Shown piece after piece: positions 34,437 to 43,128 of a DNA stretch of 64,000 bases. The DNA comes from Halococcus salifodinae DSM 8989 (lineage in GTDB: Archaea > Halobacteriota > Halobacteria > Halobacteriales > Halococcaceae): assembly GCF_000336935.1 (NCBI RefSeq), contig NZ_AOME01000051.1, forward strand, positions 122,022-186,021. The letters are read 5' to 3'. The notes under the pieces were generated by a model. The model was not told the origin of the DNA. It saw only the letters and a program-made list of their open reading frames with translations, and did not search any database. The position numbers and the translations under genes are program-made. The stretch's first letter is position 1. Each line of letters begins with the position of its first letter.

Positions 34437-34452
34437 GGAGGGTTAACCCTCC
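34437..34452. promoter_or_regulatory. 16-bp perfect palindrome at the expected TATA position
   Basis: GGAGGGTTAACCCTCC lies 20-35 nt before the GTG at 34472. Its GGTTAACC centre is where a TATA element should be, so a repressor site overlapping the promoter is plausible. Confidence 0.5.
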
Positions 34453-34471
34453 GGGTGAGCGTAGCGTTGGC

Positions 34472-34735
34472 GTGCTCAACCTGAACATCGACGAGTTCAT
34501 GCTCGAACTCAAGGACGGCGCGCTCAAGAACGTGGGTCCCGCGAACAAGTCCGCGGAAGCGAAATTGTTCGATGTCGCCTCGGCGGAGGCGCGCGCGTTC
34601 GGCGACAAGCGCGTGAAGCTCGTGTTCGAAGACGACGAGGGCAACGAGGTCCAGGTCGCGCTGTTTCCCGACGATGCGAGCCAGGTTGCGCGTGATATCG
34701 AGGCACTCGAAGACGACAGTCCGGTGTTCGAGTAA
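34472..34735 (+). CDS. Small conserved acidic protein, unknown
   Basis: 87 residues from the GTG at 34472; the frame continues upstream but is Arg/Pro-rich there. The sequence (LNLNIDEFMLELKDGALKNVGPANKSAEAKLFDVASAEARAFGDKRVKLVFEDDEGNEVQVALFPDDASQVARDIEALEDD) suggests a small alpha/beta protein with a beta hairpin at VKLVFEDDEGNEVQVALF. No family recognised. It is followed about 50 nt later by the RecJ-like gene and could be in one transcript with it. Confidence 0.65.
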   Translation: MLNLNIDEFMLELKDGALKNVGPANKSAEAKLFDVASAEARAFGDKRVKLVFEDDEGNEVQVALFPDDASQVARDIEALEDDSPVFE

Positions 34736-34784
34736 GCGTCCGCGTTTCGACAACCGTTTTAGTCCCCGGCCGTTCGGTCCGGTA

Positions 34785-36875
34785 ATGGGTAGTTGTATCA
34801 TCTGCGGCACCTCCGTCGACGGCCACATCTGTGGGAGTCACGAGGAGGACGTCGTTTTCGAGTTCGAAGGATCGCGCGCAAATCAGCTCACCCCCGGTCG
34901 CTTCTACCGCGGCTCCGTCGACGGCTTCGCCGAGTTCGGCGTGTTCGTCGATGTCGGTGACAGCGTCACCGGCTTGCTCCACCGGAGCGAGCTCGACACC
35001 CGGCTCGAAAGTCTCGACTGGGATTCGGGCGAGACCGTCTACGTCCAGGTCACCGACGTTCACGACAACGGCAACGTCGATCTCGCGTGGTCGATCCGTC
35101 AGAAACCGTCGGATTTCCGCGGCGAGCTCGTCGACGACCCCGAGGGCGACCGGCTCGCTGAGGCAGAGGCCGACTCCGAATCCGGGGCGGCGGAGGCGAC
35201 CGACCCAAATGAGCGCGCGGCCGCCGAGTCGGCGGCCGAACCCGTGACCGACATCGGTACCGCGGACGAGCCCGACACGGACGAGACCACCGGAGCGCGG
35301 ACCGATGGCGACGCCTCGGTAAACGACGACGACACCCGGACGGCCGTCCCGTCCGAGGCGGGAAGCGCGTCGCTGGTCGAGTCCGAACGCGAGCGCGTCC
35401 CGATCGCGGATCTCGATTCCCGCGTCGGTGATCACGTCCGTATCGAGGGCACGGTCGTGAGCGTTCGTCAGACCGGCGGCCCGACGGTGTTCGAACTCCG
35501 CGACGAATCCGGTACGGTGGACTGTGCGGCGTTCGAGGAAGCGGGCGTCCGCGCGTACCCTGACGTCGAGACGGATGCGGTCGTCGCCATCGATGGCGAG
35601 GTCGAACGCCACCGCGACGATCTCCAGGTCGAGACTGCGGGGCTCGCAGTGCTCGACGGTGAGGAGCGGGATGCGGTCACCACCCGACTCGAAGACGCAC
35701 TCGCCGAGCAGGCTGCGCCCGACACGATCGAACCGCTGGCCGACGATCCCGCGATCGACGATCTCAGCGAAGAGATTCACGACCTCGCGGGGCTGATCCG
35801 GCGGGCGGTGCTCGAATCCCGGCCCGTCGTCGTGCGTCACGACGCGAGCGTCGACGGCTACGTCGCGGGTGCGGCGATCGAGCGCGCCACGCTGCCCTTG
35901 GTGCGCGAGGAGCACGCCCGTGACGACGCCGAGTACCACTACTTCGACCGCCGGCCGGTCGAGGACGGGATCTACGACATGGATGCCGCGACGCGCGACG
36001 TCACGTCGATGCTCGACGCCAACGAGCGCCACGACGAGAAGTTCCCGCTGTTCGTGTTCTGCGGCGTCGGGAGCGCCCAGTCGCGCGACGGCCTCTCGCT
36101 GCTCTCGATCTACGGGACCGAGCGGGCAGCGATCGGCGCTCGCGCACTCGACGCGGACGATCTCGCGGCACACGTCACGCCCGCCGACCGCGACGCCGGG
36201 ACAGCCACGACGACCGCGACCGCGCTCGCGGCGAACGTCGCGGCAGGAGTTAACGCCGACGTTCGCGACGATCTCGTTGGTCTCCCTGCGGTGAGCTACT
36301 GGGAGGACGCACCCGACGCGTACGCCGACCTCGCGAGCGAGGCGGGTGCCGACGCCGACCGGACGCGCGACGTCCGCGAGGCGATCGCACTGGTGGCGAA
36401 CTACCAGGCCTACGAGGACAAGCGCGAGCTGATCGCCGACCTGCTGTTCGACGGCAGTGAGTCGCTCGCAGAGCGCCTCGCGACTCAGTTCCGCGAGAAG
36501 CTCGACGCGGCGATCGAGACTGCCGAGGCTCATCTCGACCACCGGGAGGCCGATGGCGTCACCGTGGCGGTGCTCGACACCGACGCGTTCACCCACCGCT
36601 ACGACTTCCCGCCGACCGACCTGCTGTGTGACGAACTCCATCGCCGGACCCGCGAGGACACACCTGTGCTCCTCGGGCTCGGCGAGGACGAACTCCTGCT
36701 TCGACACACCGGCGATCTCGATCTCGATAGCGTGGCCGATGTGGTCGCCGAGCGCGCCCCCGAAGCGGGTGTGACTCCGCGAGCGGCCCGTGACGACCGG
36801 ATCGAATTCTTGCTCGGCGAGCGCGACGCCGTGCTCGATGCCGCGGTCGCAGCAGTCGGCGAGCAGTTCGGCTGA
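34785..36875 (+). CDS. S1/OB-fold plus degenerate RecJ (DHH)-like protein
   Basis: 696 residues. Domain order: N-terminal Cys/His cluster (CIICGTSVDGHICGSHEED) that may bind zinc; S1 domain at about 35-105 (RFYRGSVDGFAEFGVFVDVGDSVTGLLHRSEL); an acidic low-complexity linker at about 125-205; an OB-fold at about 210-285 (VGDHVRIEGTVVSVRQTGGPTVFELRDESGTVDCAAF); and a RecJ/DHH-like domain from about 345. RecJ motif I appears as RHDASVDGY, one residue longer than HxDxDG. The DHH signature is replaced by FCGVGSAQSRDG, so nuclease activity is doubtful. Such proteins accompany GINS/MCM or RNA-processing RecJ homologs in archaea. It is preceded by the 87-residue protein gene. Confidence 0.8.
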   Translation: MGSCIICGTSVDGHICGSHEEDVVFEFEGSRANQLTPGRFYRGSVDGFAEFGVFVDVGDSVTGLLHRSELDTRLESLDWDSGETVYVQVTDVHDNGNVDLAWSIRQKPSDFRGELVDDPEGDRLAEAEADSESGAAEATDPNERAAAESAAEPVTDIGTADEPDTDETTGARTDGDASVNDDDTRTAVPSEAGSASLVESERERVPIADLDSRVGDHVRIEGTVVSVRQTGGPTVFELRDESGTVDCAAFEEAGVRAYPDVETDAVVAIDGEVERHRDDLQVETAGLAVLDGEERDAVTTRLEDALAEQAAPDTIEPLADDPAIDDLSEEIHDLAGLIRRAVLESRPVVVRHDASVDGYVAGAAIERATLPLVREEHARDDAEYHYFDRRPVEDGIYDMDAATRDVTSMLDANERHDEKFPLFVFCGVGSAQSRDGLSLLSIYGTERAAIGARALDADDLAAHVTPADRDAGTATTTATALAANVAAGVNADVRDDLVGLPAVSYWEDAPDAYADLASEAGADADRTRDVREAIALVANYQAYEDKRELIADLLFDGSESLAERLATQFREKLDAAIETAEAHLDHREADGVTVAVLDTDAFTHRYDFPPTDLLCDELHRRTREDTPVLLGLGEDELLLRHTGDLDLDSVADVVAERAPEAGVTPRAARDDRIEFLLGERDAVLDAAVAAVGEQFG

Positions 36876-36918
36876 TTTTGCGGTTGTAGCGGTTGCTGGG
36901 CGGTGCGGTTCCTGGTGT

Positions 36919-37142
36919 CTCGACGAGCGTAGCGAGTCGAGGCTCTGGAGAGCTTTGCTCTCCTGGCGGATGAAGGGCGAGGCCCGCTCTGCGGGCCGAG
37001 GGCTTCGACGGTGCTGTGCGGTCGTGGTGCGTAGAGTGCCAGTGACCCCACCGCGAGCGAGGCCGTAGGCCGAGCGAGCGGGTGTTTTTGGTCCAGATTT
37101 TTACGAGGGGTTGAGCGCGCGAGCGGAGCGAGCGCGCGAACC
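36919..37142. repeat. Second array of hairpins, likely bidirectional terminator
   Basis: Inverted repeats at 36919-36941 (arms CTCGAC/GTCGAG), 36947-36963 (stem GGAGAGC, loop TTT), 36971-36987 (stem GGCCCGC, loop TCT), 37061-37071 (GGCC, loop GTA) and 37107-37145 (outer arms GGGGTT/AACCCC around GCGCGC arms). T-runs at 37084-37089 and 37098-37102 and an A-run at 37151-37155 flank the last one. The array separates convergent genes, so it may end transcription in both directions. Architecture matches 11598-11743. Confidence 0.75.
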
Positions 37143-37164
37143 CCCGAAGTAAAAAGGTGGGTGT

Positions 37165-37557
37165 TTAGGCGTTGCCTTCGACCGAGATGTCGGCGTGGAG
37201 CTCCTCGCGGAGCGCCGCATGGACGTGACAGATGTCCTCGCCGCGCTCGACGAGTTCGTCCTCGTCGCCAGCGATGTCGGCCTCGACGCGGATGTCGAAC
37301 CGGATGGCCGAGAGATCGTCATCGTCGTCGAGGTCGGCCTCGGCGTCGATCTCGATTTTCCCGAGGTCGTCGTAGTCGCGCTGCTGGGCCCCGACGCGGA
37401 AGGCCGGAATGTAACAGGAGGCGTAGTCGGCGACGAGCGTGGCGTTCGGGTTCGGTCCCTCTTCGTCGGTGGCGTCGACGGTGAGTTCGAAGCCGCCGAC
37501 GCGGCTTCGGGTGACGAATCCCTCCTCGGACGTGCTACTGACTTCGATATCTGCCAT
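37165..37557 (-). CDS. OsmC/Ohr family peroxide-related protein
   Basis: 130 residues from the ATG at 37555-37557. OsmC family proteins reduce organic hydroperoxides with two Cys. Cys48 (YASCYIPAFRVGAQQRDY) and Cys110 (GEDICHVHAALR) are in the expected places, and GGFELTVDATDEEGPNPNATLVADYASC is typical. The segment DADLDDDDD is unusually acidic. Substrate unknown; osmotic or oxidative stress defence is the likely role. Confidence 0.88.
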   Translation of the reverse strand: MADIEVSSTSEEGFVTRSRVGGFELTVDATDEEGPNPNATLVADYASCYIPAFRVGAQQRDYDDLGKIEIDAEADLDDDDDLSAIRFDIRVEADIAGDEDELVERGEDICHVHAALREELHADISVEGNA

Positions 37558-37676
37558 TGCGATCGGATCGACGACCGCCACGCCCCTAAGCATTGCCCAC
37601 TCGTGTGTCGAGGCTGCCATCGCGGTCGAGTGCTCGCCGGAACGATCGACAACGAGTCGTCGTTTCGGTCCCGATC

Positions 37677-38384
37677 TCAGAGCTCGAAGGAACCGTCGTC
37701 GTCGAGCACGTGAACCTCGGAGTCGGGTGCGCGCTCGCCGACCGCATCGACGAACTCCTGGGGATCGGCTTCGAGCGGCGGCATCGTGTCGTAGTGCATC
37801 GGGAAGACGTGATCCGCATCGAGCCACTCGGCCGCGATCGAGGCCTGCCAGATGCCCATCGTGTAGTGATCGCCGATCGGGAGCGCGACCGCGTCGGGCT
37901 GGAGGTACGGCGCGATCACGTCTTTCATCTCCGACATCAGTCCGGTGTCGCCAGCGTGGTAGAACGCGGTGCCGGTGCCGTCGGGGCCCGGCTGCTCGTC
38001 GCTCACGACGAATCCCGCAGGATTGCCGAGTTCGTACTCGTAGTCGAGATCGACGCCGCTGGTGTGGTCGGCCCGATGCATCGTGACGTGGGCGTCACCG
38101 CACTCGACCGTACCGCCGATGTTCATGCCGACGGTGTCATCCGCGCCCATCTCGTTTTCCACATAGGCCGCGACCTCGACCGGCGCGACGATCGTCGAAT
38201 CGGTGAACTCGCCCGCGTGGGCGATGTGATCCGAGTGGGCGTGGGTCAGAAGGACGTAGTCGGGCGTCTCGATGTCCGCGGGCTCCATCGAGGTGTGCGG
38301 ATTATCGAAAAACGGGTCGATCAGCAGGCTGGTGTCGCCGACTTCAACGAACCACGTCGAGTGACCGTGCCAGGTGAGTTCCAT
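37677..38384 (-). CDS. Metallo-beta-lactamase fold hydrolase (UPF0173 type)
   Basis: 235 residues from the ATG at 38382-38384. Metal-binding motif [10 protein letters not shown] (HxHxDH), then [27 protein letters not shown] and [11 protein letters not shown] supply the remaining ligands. The beginning [14 protein letters not shown] is characteristic of UPF0173/YtkL-like hydrolases with unknown substrates. It is divergent from the FAA hydrolase gene. Confidence 0.92.
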   Translation of the reverse strand: MELTWHGHSTWFVEVGDTSLLIDPFFDNPHTSMEPADIETPDYVLLTHAHSDHIAHAGEFTDSTIVAPVEVAAYVENEMGADDTVGMNIGGTVECGDAHVTMHRADHTSGVDLDYEYELGNPAGFVVSDEQPGPDGTGTAFYHAGDTGLMSEMKDVIAPYLQPDAVALPIGDHYTMGIWQASIAAEWLDADHVFPMHYDTMPPLEADPQEFVDAVGERAPDSEVHVLDDDGSFEL

Positions 38385-38464
38385 TGCATCTCGTCGTACT
38401 CGCGTCGCGTACTTAGTTGTGTAGGCGGCCGTGCGAAAGAGAGGCAATAGCGCGTTCGTGTACG

Positions 38465-38470
38465 TTTATC
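38465..38470 (+). promoter_or_regulatory. TATA element of the FAA hydrolase gene
   Basis: TTTATC, 24-29 nt upstream of ATG 38494, as for a leaderless transcript. Confidence 0.5.
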
Positions 38471-38493
38471 CGACGTGGCGACGACACCCGAGC

Positions 38494-39261
38494 ATGCACC
38501 GCGTACGATTCCGTGATCCGGACGGCGAGCTCCGTACTGGCGAGTGGCTTGCGGACGAAGCGACGATCAGCGCGAACGCCGGGCCGACAGGGCGCGTCGC
38601 GTTCCCCGACGACACGTTCTCGCCCGAGGAAGTCGACGTGCTCGCGCCAGCGGAGCCAACGAAGATCGTTTGTGTGGGATTGAACTACGAGGACCACGCT
38701 GCCGAACAAGGAAAGGAGCTCCCCGACCGTCCGCTGCTCTTCCTGAAGGGACCAAACACCGTCGCGAGCCACGAACAGACGGTAGAACTGCTTGCCGGGA
38801 AGGAACGTATCGAGTACGAAGCCGAGCTCGGCGTCGTGATCGGTCGGGAGTGCCGGGGCGTCGATGTCGACGACGCGATGGACGTCGTTGCTGGGTTCAC
38901 CTGCGTGAACGATCTCTCGAACCGCGACGACCAGCGGATCGAGCAGAACTGGGTCCGTGGGAAGGCGTTCGACGGGGCCGCGCCGATGGGACCCGTGCTC
39001 GCGACGCCCGACGAAGTTCCCGCCGACGCCGCGATCGAACTCCGCCTGAATGGCGAGACGAAACAGCGCTCCTCGCGCGAGAAGTTCATCTTCTCGGTGC
39101 CCGAACTGATCGCGGAGATCACGACGTACATGACCCTCGAACCCGGCGACGTGATCTCGACTGGCACGCCCGCTGGCGTCGGCCCGCTCGCCGACGGTGA
39201 CGAGATCGAAGTCGAGATCGAAGGGATCGGCACGCTCTCGCACTCGGTCACGATCCCCTGA
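38494..39261 (+). CDS. Fumarylacetoacetate hydrolase family protein
   Basis: 255 residues from ATG 38494. Motifs: IVCVGLNYEDHAAEQGKELPDRPLLFLKGPNTV, EYEAELGVVIGRECRGVD with the metal-binding Glu pair, GFTCVNDLSNRDDQ, KAFDGAAPMGPVL and GDVISTGTPAGVGPL. The family cleaves C-C bonds in 2-oxo acids, decarboxylates oxaloacetate or hydrolyses acylpyruvates; specificity is not readable. It precedes an iron-box-controlled pair but has its own promoter. Confidence 0.93.
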   Translation: MHRVRFRDPDGELRTGEWLADEATISANAGPTGRVAFPDDTFSPEEVDVLAPAEPTKIVCVGLNYEDHAAEQGKELPDRPLLFLKGPNTVASHEQTVELLAGKERIEYEAELGVVIGRECRGVDVDDAMDVVAGFTCVNDLSNRDDQRIEQNWVRGKAFDGAAPMGPVLATPDEVPADAAIELRLNGETKQRSSREKFIFSVPELIAEITTYMTLEPGDVISTGTPAGVGPLADGDEIEVEIEGIGTLSHSVTIP

Positions 39262-39322
39262 GCCACGCCGACGATCCAGAGTCGGCCACGAACTCGGTCG
39301 GTGCGGATGCCAATCCCTAAGA

Positions 39323-39336
39323 TTAGGCTTGCCTAA
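39323..39336. promoter_or_regulatory. Iron-box-like operator (DtxR/IdeR/SirR type)
   Basis: TTAGGCTTGCCTAA is a perfect TTAGG-N4-CCTAA inverted repeat, 12 nt before ATG 39349. It has the same half-sites and spacer length as 3158-3171. Confidence 0.72.
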
Positions 39337-39348
39337 CGCGCGCCGTAC

Positions 39349-39918
39349 ATGGAACTCACGCGCCGGGACGCGCTCGCGGCGCTCGCCGGCGGCAGCGTCG
39401 TCGGTGGCGGTGGAGCGGCGGCGATCGGACGGAACGGAGAAGCGACGAGTGGGGCGCAAACGGAGACGGACGACGGATCGTCGAACGTGGCGGATGCGTC
39501 GTTTTCGGCGGTGCGTGACCCTCTCGTCGCGGTCGCGCACGTCGTCTACCCCGACGAGATCACGGGGATCGAGACGTTCGTCGAAACCTACGCACTCGGG
39601 CGTATCGAGGAGCGAGCTGAGTATCGAAACGGTGTCGAACGGGCGGTCGCCGCGATGGACGACCGCGCGGAATCGTGGTACGGCGGGCGATACGCGAGCC
39701 TCGACGCCGAGACTCGGGACGCGGTGCTGCGCGAGATGGGGACCGACACCGCCGATCCCGTTCCTGATGGGTCGGCCGCCGAACGGGTGCGGTACTACGT
39801 GGTGAACGAGCTGCTATACGCGCTCTACACCTCGCCCGCGGGCGGGGAGCTCGTCGGGATCGAGAACCCTCAGGGCCATCCCGGCGGGCACGAGAGCTAC
39901 CAGCACGGACCACGATGA
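39349..39918 (+). CDS. Gluconate 2-dehydrogenase subunit 3-like, Tat-exported
   Basis: 189 residues. The N-terminus MELTRRDALAALAGGSVVGGGGAAA is a twin-arginine signal. The mature part (LVAVAHVVYPDEITGIETFVETYALGRIEERAEYRNGVERAVAAMDD, then NELLYALYTSPAGGELVGIENPQGHPGG) matches gluconate-2-dehydrogenase subunit 3 / small-subunit proteins that chaperone and co-export the GMC catalytic subunit. It overlaps that subunit's gene by ATGA at 39915-39918. A perfect iron box is immediately upstream. Confidence 0.88.
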   Translation: MELTRRDALAALAGGSVVGGGGAAAIGRNGEATSGAQTETDDGSSNVADASFSAVRDPLVAVAHVVYPDEITGIETFVETYALGRIEERAEYRNGVERAVAAMDDRAESWYGGRYASLDAETRDAVLREMGTDTADPVPDGSAAERVRYYVVNELLYALYTSPAGGELVGIENPQGHPGGHESYQHGPR

Positions 39919-41501
39919 GCGATGCGGACCGGACGCCCTCGGACGCGCCCGACGTCTGCGTGATCGGGGCGGGCCCCGCGGGCGCGCTCTGCGCTCATCG
40001 ACTTGCCGAGCGCGGTCACGACGTCGTGATCCTCGAAGCGGGGCCCCGCTTTTCGTTCGAAGATCGCCCCGAGCGAATGGAGCGCGCGATCCGGCCTGGC
40101 GACGACGACCGGAGCGTCTGGGACATGGGCGGCGAGCGCGACGCCTACGCCTCGACCGGCCCGCGGTCGTACCCGCTGAACCGTTCGCGGGTGAAGGGCG
40201 TCGGCGGGACGAGCCTCCACTGGCAGGGGATGGTGATGCGCCTCCACGAGGCCGACTTCGAGCGACGGAGCCGCGACGGCGTCGCCGCGGACTGGCCCAT
40301 CGACTACGCCGACCTCCGGCCGTACTACGCGGCCGCCGAGCGCGCGTTCGGCGTGGCGGGGGCCGTCGACAACCCGTTCGCGCCGCCGCGCGAGGAGCCG
40401 TACCCCCTCCCGGCGTTCCCGCCCTCCTACAGCGACTCGATCTTCGCCGAGGCGTGTGAGGAGCTCGAAATCACCACCCACTCGGTACCGAACGCACGCA
40501 ACTCCGAGCCCTACGACGGCCGGTCGGCCTGTGTCGGCTACGGCACCTGTAAACCCGTCTGCGCCTCGGGGGCGAAGTACGACGCGACCGTCCACATCCG
40601 GAAGGCCGAGGCGGCGGGTGTGCGCGTCATCGACCGTGCTCCGGTCCAGCGCCTCGAAACGGACGGCAAGGGACGAGTGACGCGCGCGGTGTACGCGACG
40701 CCCGACGGCGAACACAGCCAGGAGGCACGCCGGTTCGTGATCGCCTGCGGCGGCGTCGAGACGCCTCGCCTCCTCCTGCTCTCTGATTCCTCGGACCATC
40801 CCGATGGACTCGCCAATTCGAGCGGTCTCGTGGGCCGGTACTTCACCGAACACTGCTTCGCGGGCGTCGGCGGCCGGCTCGATCGGGCGACCCGCCAGAA
40901 GCACGTCGGGTTCAACACCACCGAGAGCCACCAGTTCTACGACGCCGAGGGAACGAACCCGATCAAGCTCGAGTTCTTCAACTACGCCGGCCCGTCGCCC
41001 GTCGAGACGGCGCTCTCGGGGGACGAATGGGGCGACGCGCTCCTCGACTCGCTCCGGGACGCCTACGGAACCCACGTCACCGTCGGCGGGCTGATCGGCC
41101 AAGTGCCACGAAAGGAAAACCGCGTGACGCTCGATCGCACGAAAACCGACGATCACGGCAATCCGGTGCCCGACGTCCGGTGGTCGATCGGCGACCGTAC
41201 GAAAAAAAGCATCCGGCGGGCGAACTGTATCCAGCGATCGATCCTCGACGAACTCGGGGCCGAAATCGAGTGGACCGTCGGCCCCGAGAACACCGGGCCG
41301 GCGTTCCATCACATGGGCACCACACGGATGGGGACCGATCCGGCATCGAGCGTCGTAGACCCGGAACTACGGACCCACGACGTCGAGAATCTCCACGTCG
41401 CCTCCAGCAGCGTGTTCGTCACCGGCGGCGCGATGAACCCCACGCTCACCATCGCCGCACTCGCGCTGAAGGCGGCCGACCACGTCGATGTGGCGCTCTG
41501 A
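39915..41501 (+). CDS. GMC oxidoreductase, FAD plus probable iron-sulfur cluster
   Basis: A 528-residue flavoprotein dehydrogenase. FAD-binding VCVIGAGPAGALCAHRLAERGHDVVILEAGP is at residues about 15-46. Cys206, Cys212 and Cys216 (CVGYGTCKPVC, C-x5-C-x3-C) have the spacing I recall for the [3Fe-4S] ligands of bacterial FAD glucose dehydrogenase. The catalytic His is in HHMGTTRMG, and NPTLT supplies the partner Asn. It has no signal of its own; export would be as a passenger of the Tat-targeted small subunit. No cytochrome subunit gene follows, so the electron acceptor is unknown. Likely substrate: a sugar or sugar acid outside the membrane. Confidence 0.9.
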   Translation: MSDADRTPSDAPDVCVIGAGPAGALCAHRLAERGHDVVILEAGPRFSFEDRPERMERAIRPGDDDRSVWDMGGERDAYASTGPRSYPLNRSRVKGVGGTSLHWQGMVMRLHEADFERRSRDGVAADWPIDYADLRPYYAAAERAFGVAGAVDNPFAPPREEPYPLPAFPPSYSDSIFAEACEELEITTHSVPNARNSEPYDGRSACVGYGTCKPVCASGAKYDATVHIRKAEAAGVRVIDRAPVQRLETDGKGRVTRAVYATPDGEHSQEARRFVIACGGVETPRLLLLSDSSDHPDGLANSSGLVGRYFTEHCFAGVGGRLDRATRQKHVGFNTTESHQFYDAEGTNPIKLEFFNYAGPSPVETALSGDEWGDALLDSLRDAYGTHVTVGGLIGQVPRKENRVTLDRTKTDDHGNPVPDVRWSIGDRTKKSIRRANCIQRSILDELGAEIEWTVGPENTGPAFHHMGTTRMGTDPASSVVDPELRTHDVENLHVASSSVFVTGGAMNPTLTIAALALKAADHVDVAL

Positions 41502-41735
41502 GGTGCGGTTGCGGTGGCGCGGCGGTCGACAGTGGCTTCGGGACAACGCTTTTGTCCCTGGTTCGTGAGAGTGCTAACAGAGGTCGACCGATGACCACCC
41601 AATTCGTTTTCTGACCGGGCCGCCGCTTCCCGACCTGTCGTTGGTTCGACAGCGTCGGCTGGCGGCTCCGTCATCGAGCGCTCGGTGACCGCCGAGCCGG
41701 CCGTATCGCTCATAGACGACACACCATCACTACAC

Positions 41736-43025
41736 ATGACAGACACGAACGCAATCGTTGCACAGCGCGTCGATAGCGGCACGCCCGCGACCGACGAAAT
41801 ACGAGCGCTCGCCACAGCCGCCGGCTACACGATCGTCGAGGAGGTGACGCAGGTTCGAGCCGAGGACCCCGGGACGCATCTCGGCAGCGGGAAAGTCGAA
41901 CAGCTCGCGGCCCGGGTCACCGAAACGGGGGCCGAGGTCGTCATCGTCGATGGCGAACTCACGCCATCGCAAAGTCACGGACTCCAAGAATCGCTACCGG
42001 ACGGAACCCGCGTCCACGACCGCTACCGACTGGTCCTCGACGTGTTCGGCGATCAGGCAGGCACGAGGCGGGCACAGCTCCAGGTCGAGCTGGCGCGACT
42101 CCGCTACGACCTCCCACGGATGCGGGAGACGGCCGACGCGGGCTGGTTCAACAAACGCGCCGAGAAGGGATCGCCGCTGTACGACGCCGAAGACCGGATC
42201 GATCGGCTCGAAACCAAGCTCGACGACCTCCCCGACCCCGCCGAGGAGTTCCGCAAGCGCCGGCGCGAGGAGGGGTTCGATCTCGTGACGATCGCGGGCT
42301 ACACCAACGCCGGCAAGTCGACGCTGCTCCACCGCCTCGCGGACGAGTTGACGCTCGCGGACACCGAGCCGGACCACGCGGACCGCGACGCGACGGCAAC
42401 GATCGAAAATCGGCTGTTCGAGACCCTCGAAACCACCACGCGACGGGCGACGCTCGACGGCCGTCCCGTCCTGCTGACCGACACGGTGGGGTTCGTCGCG
42501 GACCTCCCCCACTGGCTGGTCGAATCGTTCAGCGCCACGCTCTCGGAGGCTGCGGCGGCCGATCGCGTGGTGTTGGTTGCCGACGCGAGCGACCCGCCCG
42601 ACGAACTCCGCGAGAAGCTCCGTGTCTCGCTCGACGTGCTCGATGCGCAGGACGTTCCGCGCGAGGCGATCGTGACCGCTCTCAACAAGATCGATCTGCT
42701 CGACGCCGAGGAGCGCGAGGAGCGGCTGGCGGCCGCGGCCGACGTTGCCCCGTCACCGCTGCCGATCAGCGTCCAAGAGGGCACGAACCTCGATCGACTG
42801 GTAGGACGGATCGAGGACGGACTGCCGACCGAACGCACCACGGTCGCAATGGCGAACGTCGACGAGGCAATGAGCGTCGTGTCGTGGCTCTACGATCACG
42901 CGAACGTCGCCGACGTGAGCTACGGGGCGGCGGGTGATCGGGTTACGGTCGCGTTCGCGGCGCGGCCGTCGGTCGTCGAGCGGGCGCGAGCGAAGGCGGC
43001 GGCCGTCGGCGGTGTCGATGACTGA
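41736..43025 (+). CDS. hflX: GTPase HflX, paralog 1
   Basis: 429 residues from ATG 41736. The N-terminal glycine-rich domain has HLGSGKVEQLAARVTETGAEVVIVDGELTPSQSHGLQE. The G domain has G1 AGYTNAGKST, G2 TTTRRA, G3 DTVGFVADLPHWLVESF and G4 NKID. HflX binds the 50S subunit and splits or rescues stalled ribosomes. A second paralog lies at 56105-57394. Between the two domains this copy has the shorter segment RMRETADAGWFNKRAEKGSPLYDAEDR. Upstream (41591-41614) a seven-codon frame, MTTQFVF, is seen but does not overlap the gene. Confidence 0.92.
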   Translation: MTDTNAIVAQRVDSGTPATDEIRALATAAGYTIVEEVTQVRAEDPGTHLGSGKVEQLAARVTETGAEVVIVDGELTPSQSHGLQESLPDGTRVHDRYRLVLDVFGDQAGTRRAQLQVELARLRYDLPRMRETADAGWFNKRAEKGSPLYDAEDRIDRLETKLDDLPDPAEEFRKRRREEGFDLVTIAGYTNAGKSTLLHRLADELTLADTEPDHADRDATATIENRLFETLETTTRRATLDGRPVLLTDTVGFVADLPHWLVESFSATLSEAAAADRVVLVADASDPPDELREKLRVSLDVLDAQDVPREAIVTALNKIDLLDAEEREERLAAAADVAPSPLPISVQEGTNLDRLVGRIEDGLPTERTTVAMANVDEAMSVVSWLYDHANVADVSYGAAGDRVTVAFAARPSVVERARAKAAAVGGVDD

Positions 43026-43128
43026 TTGGGGGTCGATCGACATCGAAAGCACGTGATCGAAGAGAGCGCGTGAGTCGGCGAGAGTGCGCGAATCGGCGAC
43101 GGAGACCGGGAGTCAGGCGGTCGGGGTG

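Noticed and set aside
41591-41614. Seven-codon ORF MTTQFVF upstream of hflX paralog 1
   Set aside because: It does not overlap or couple to the hflX start and lies about 120 nt away; short ORFs of this size are expected by chance.
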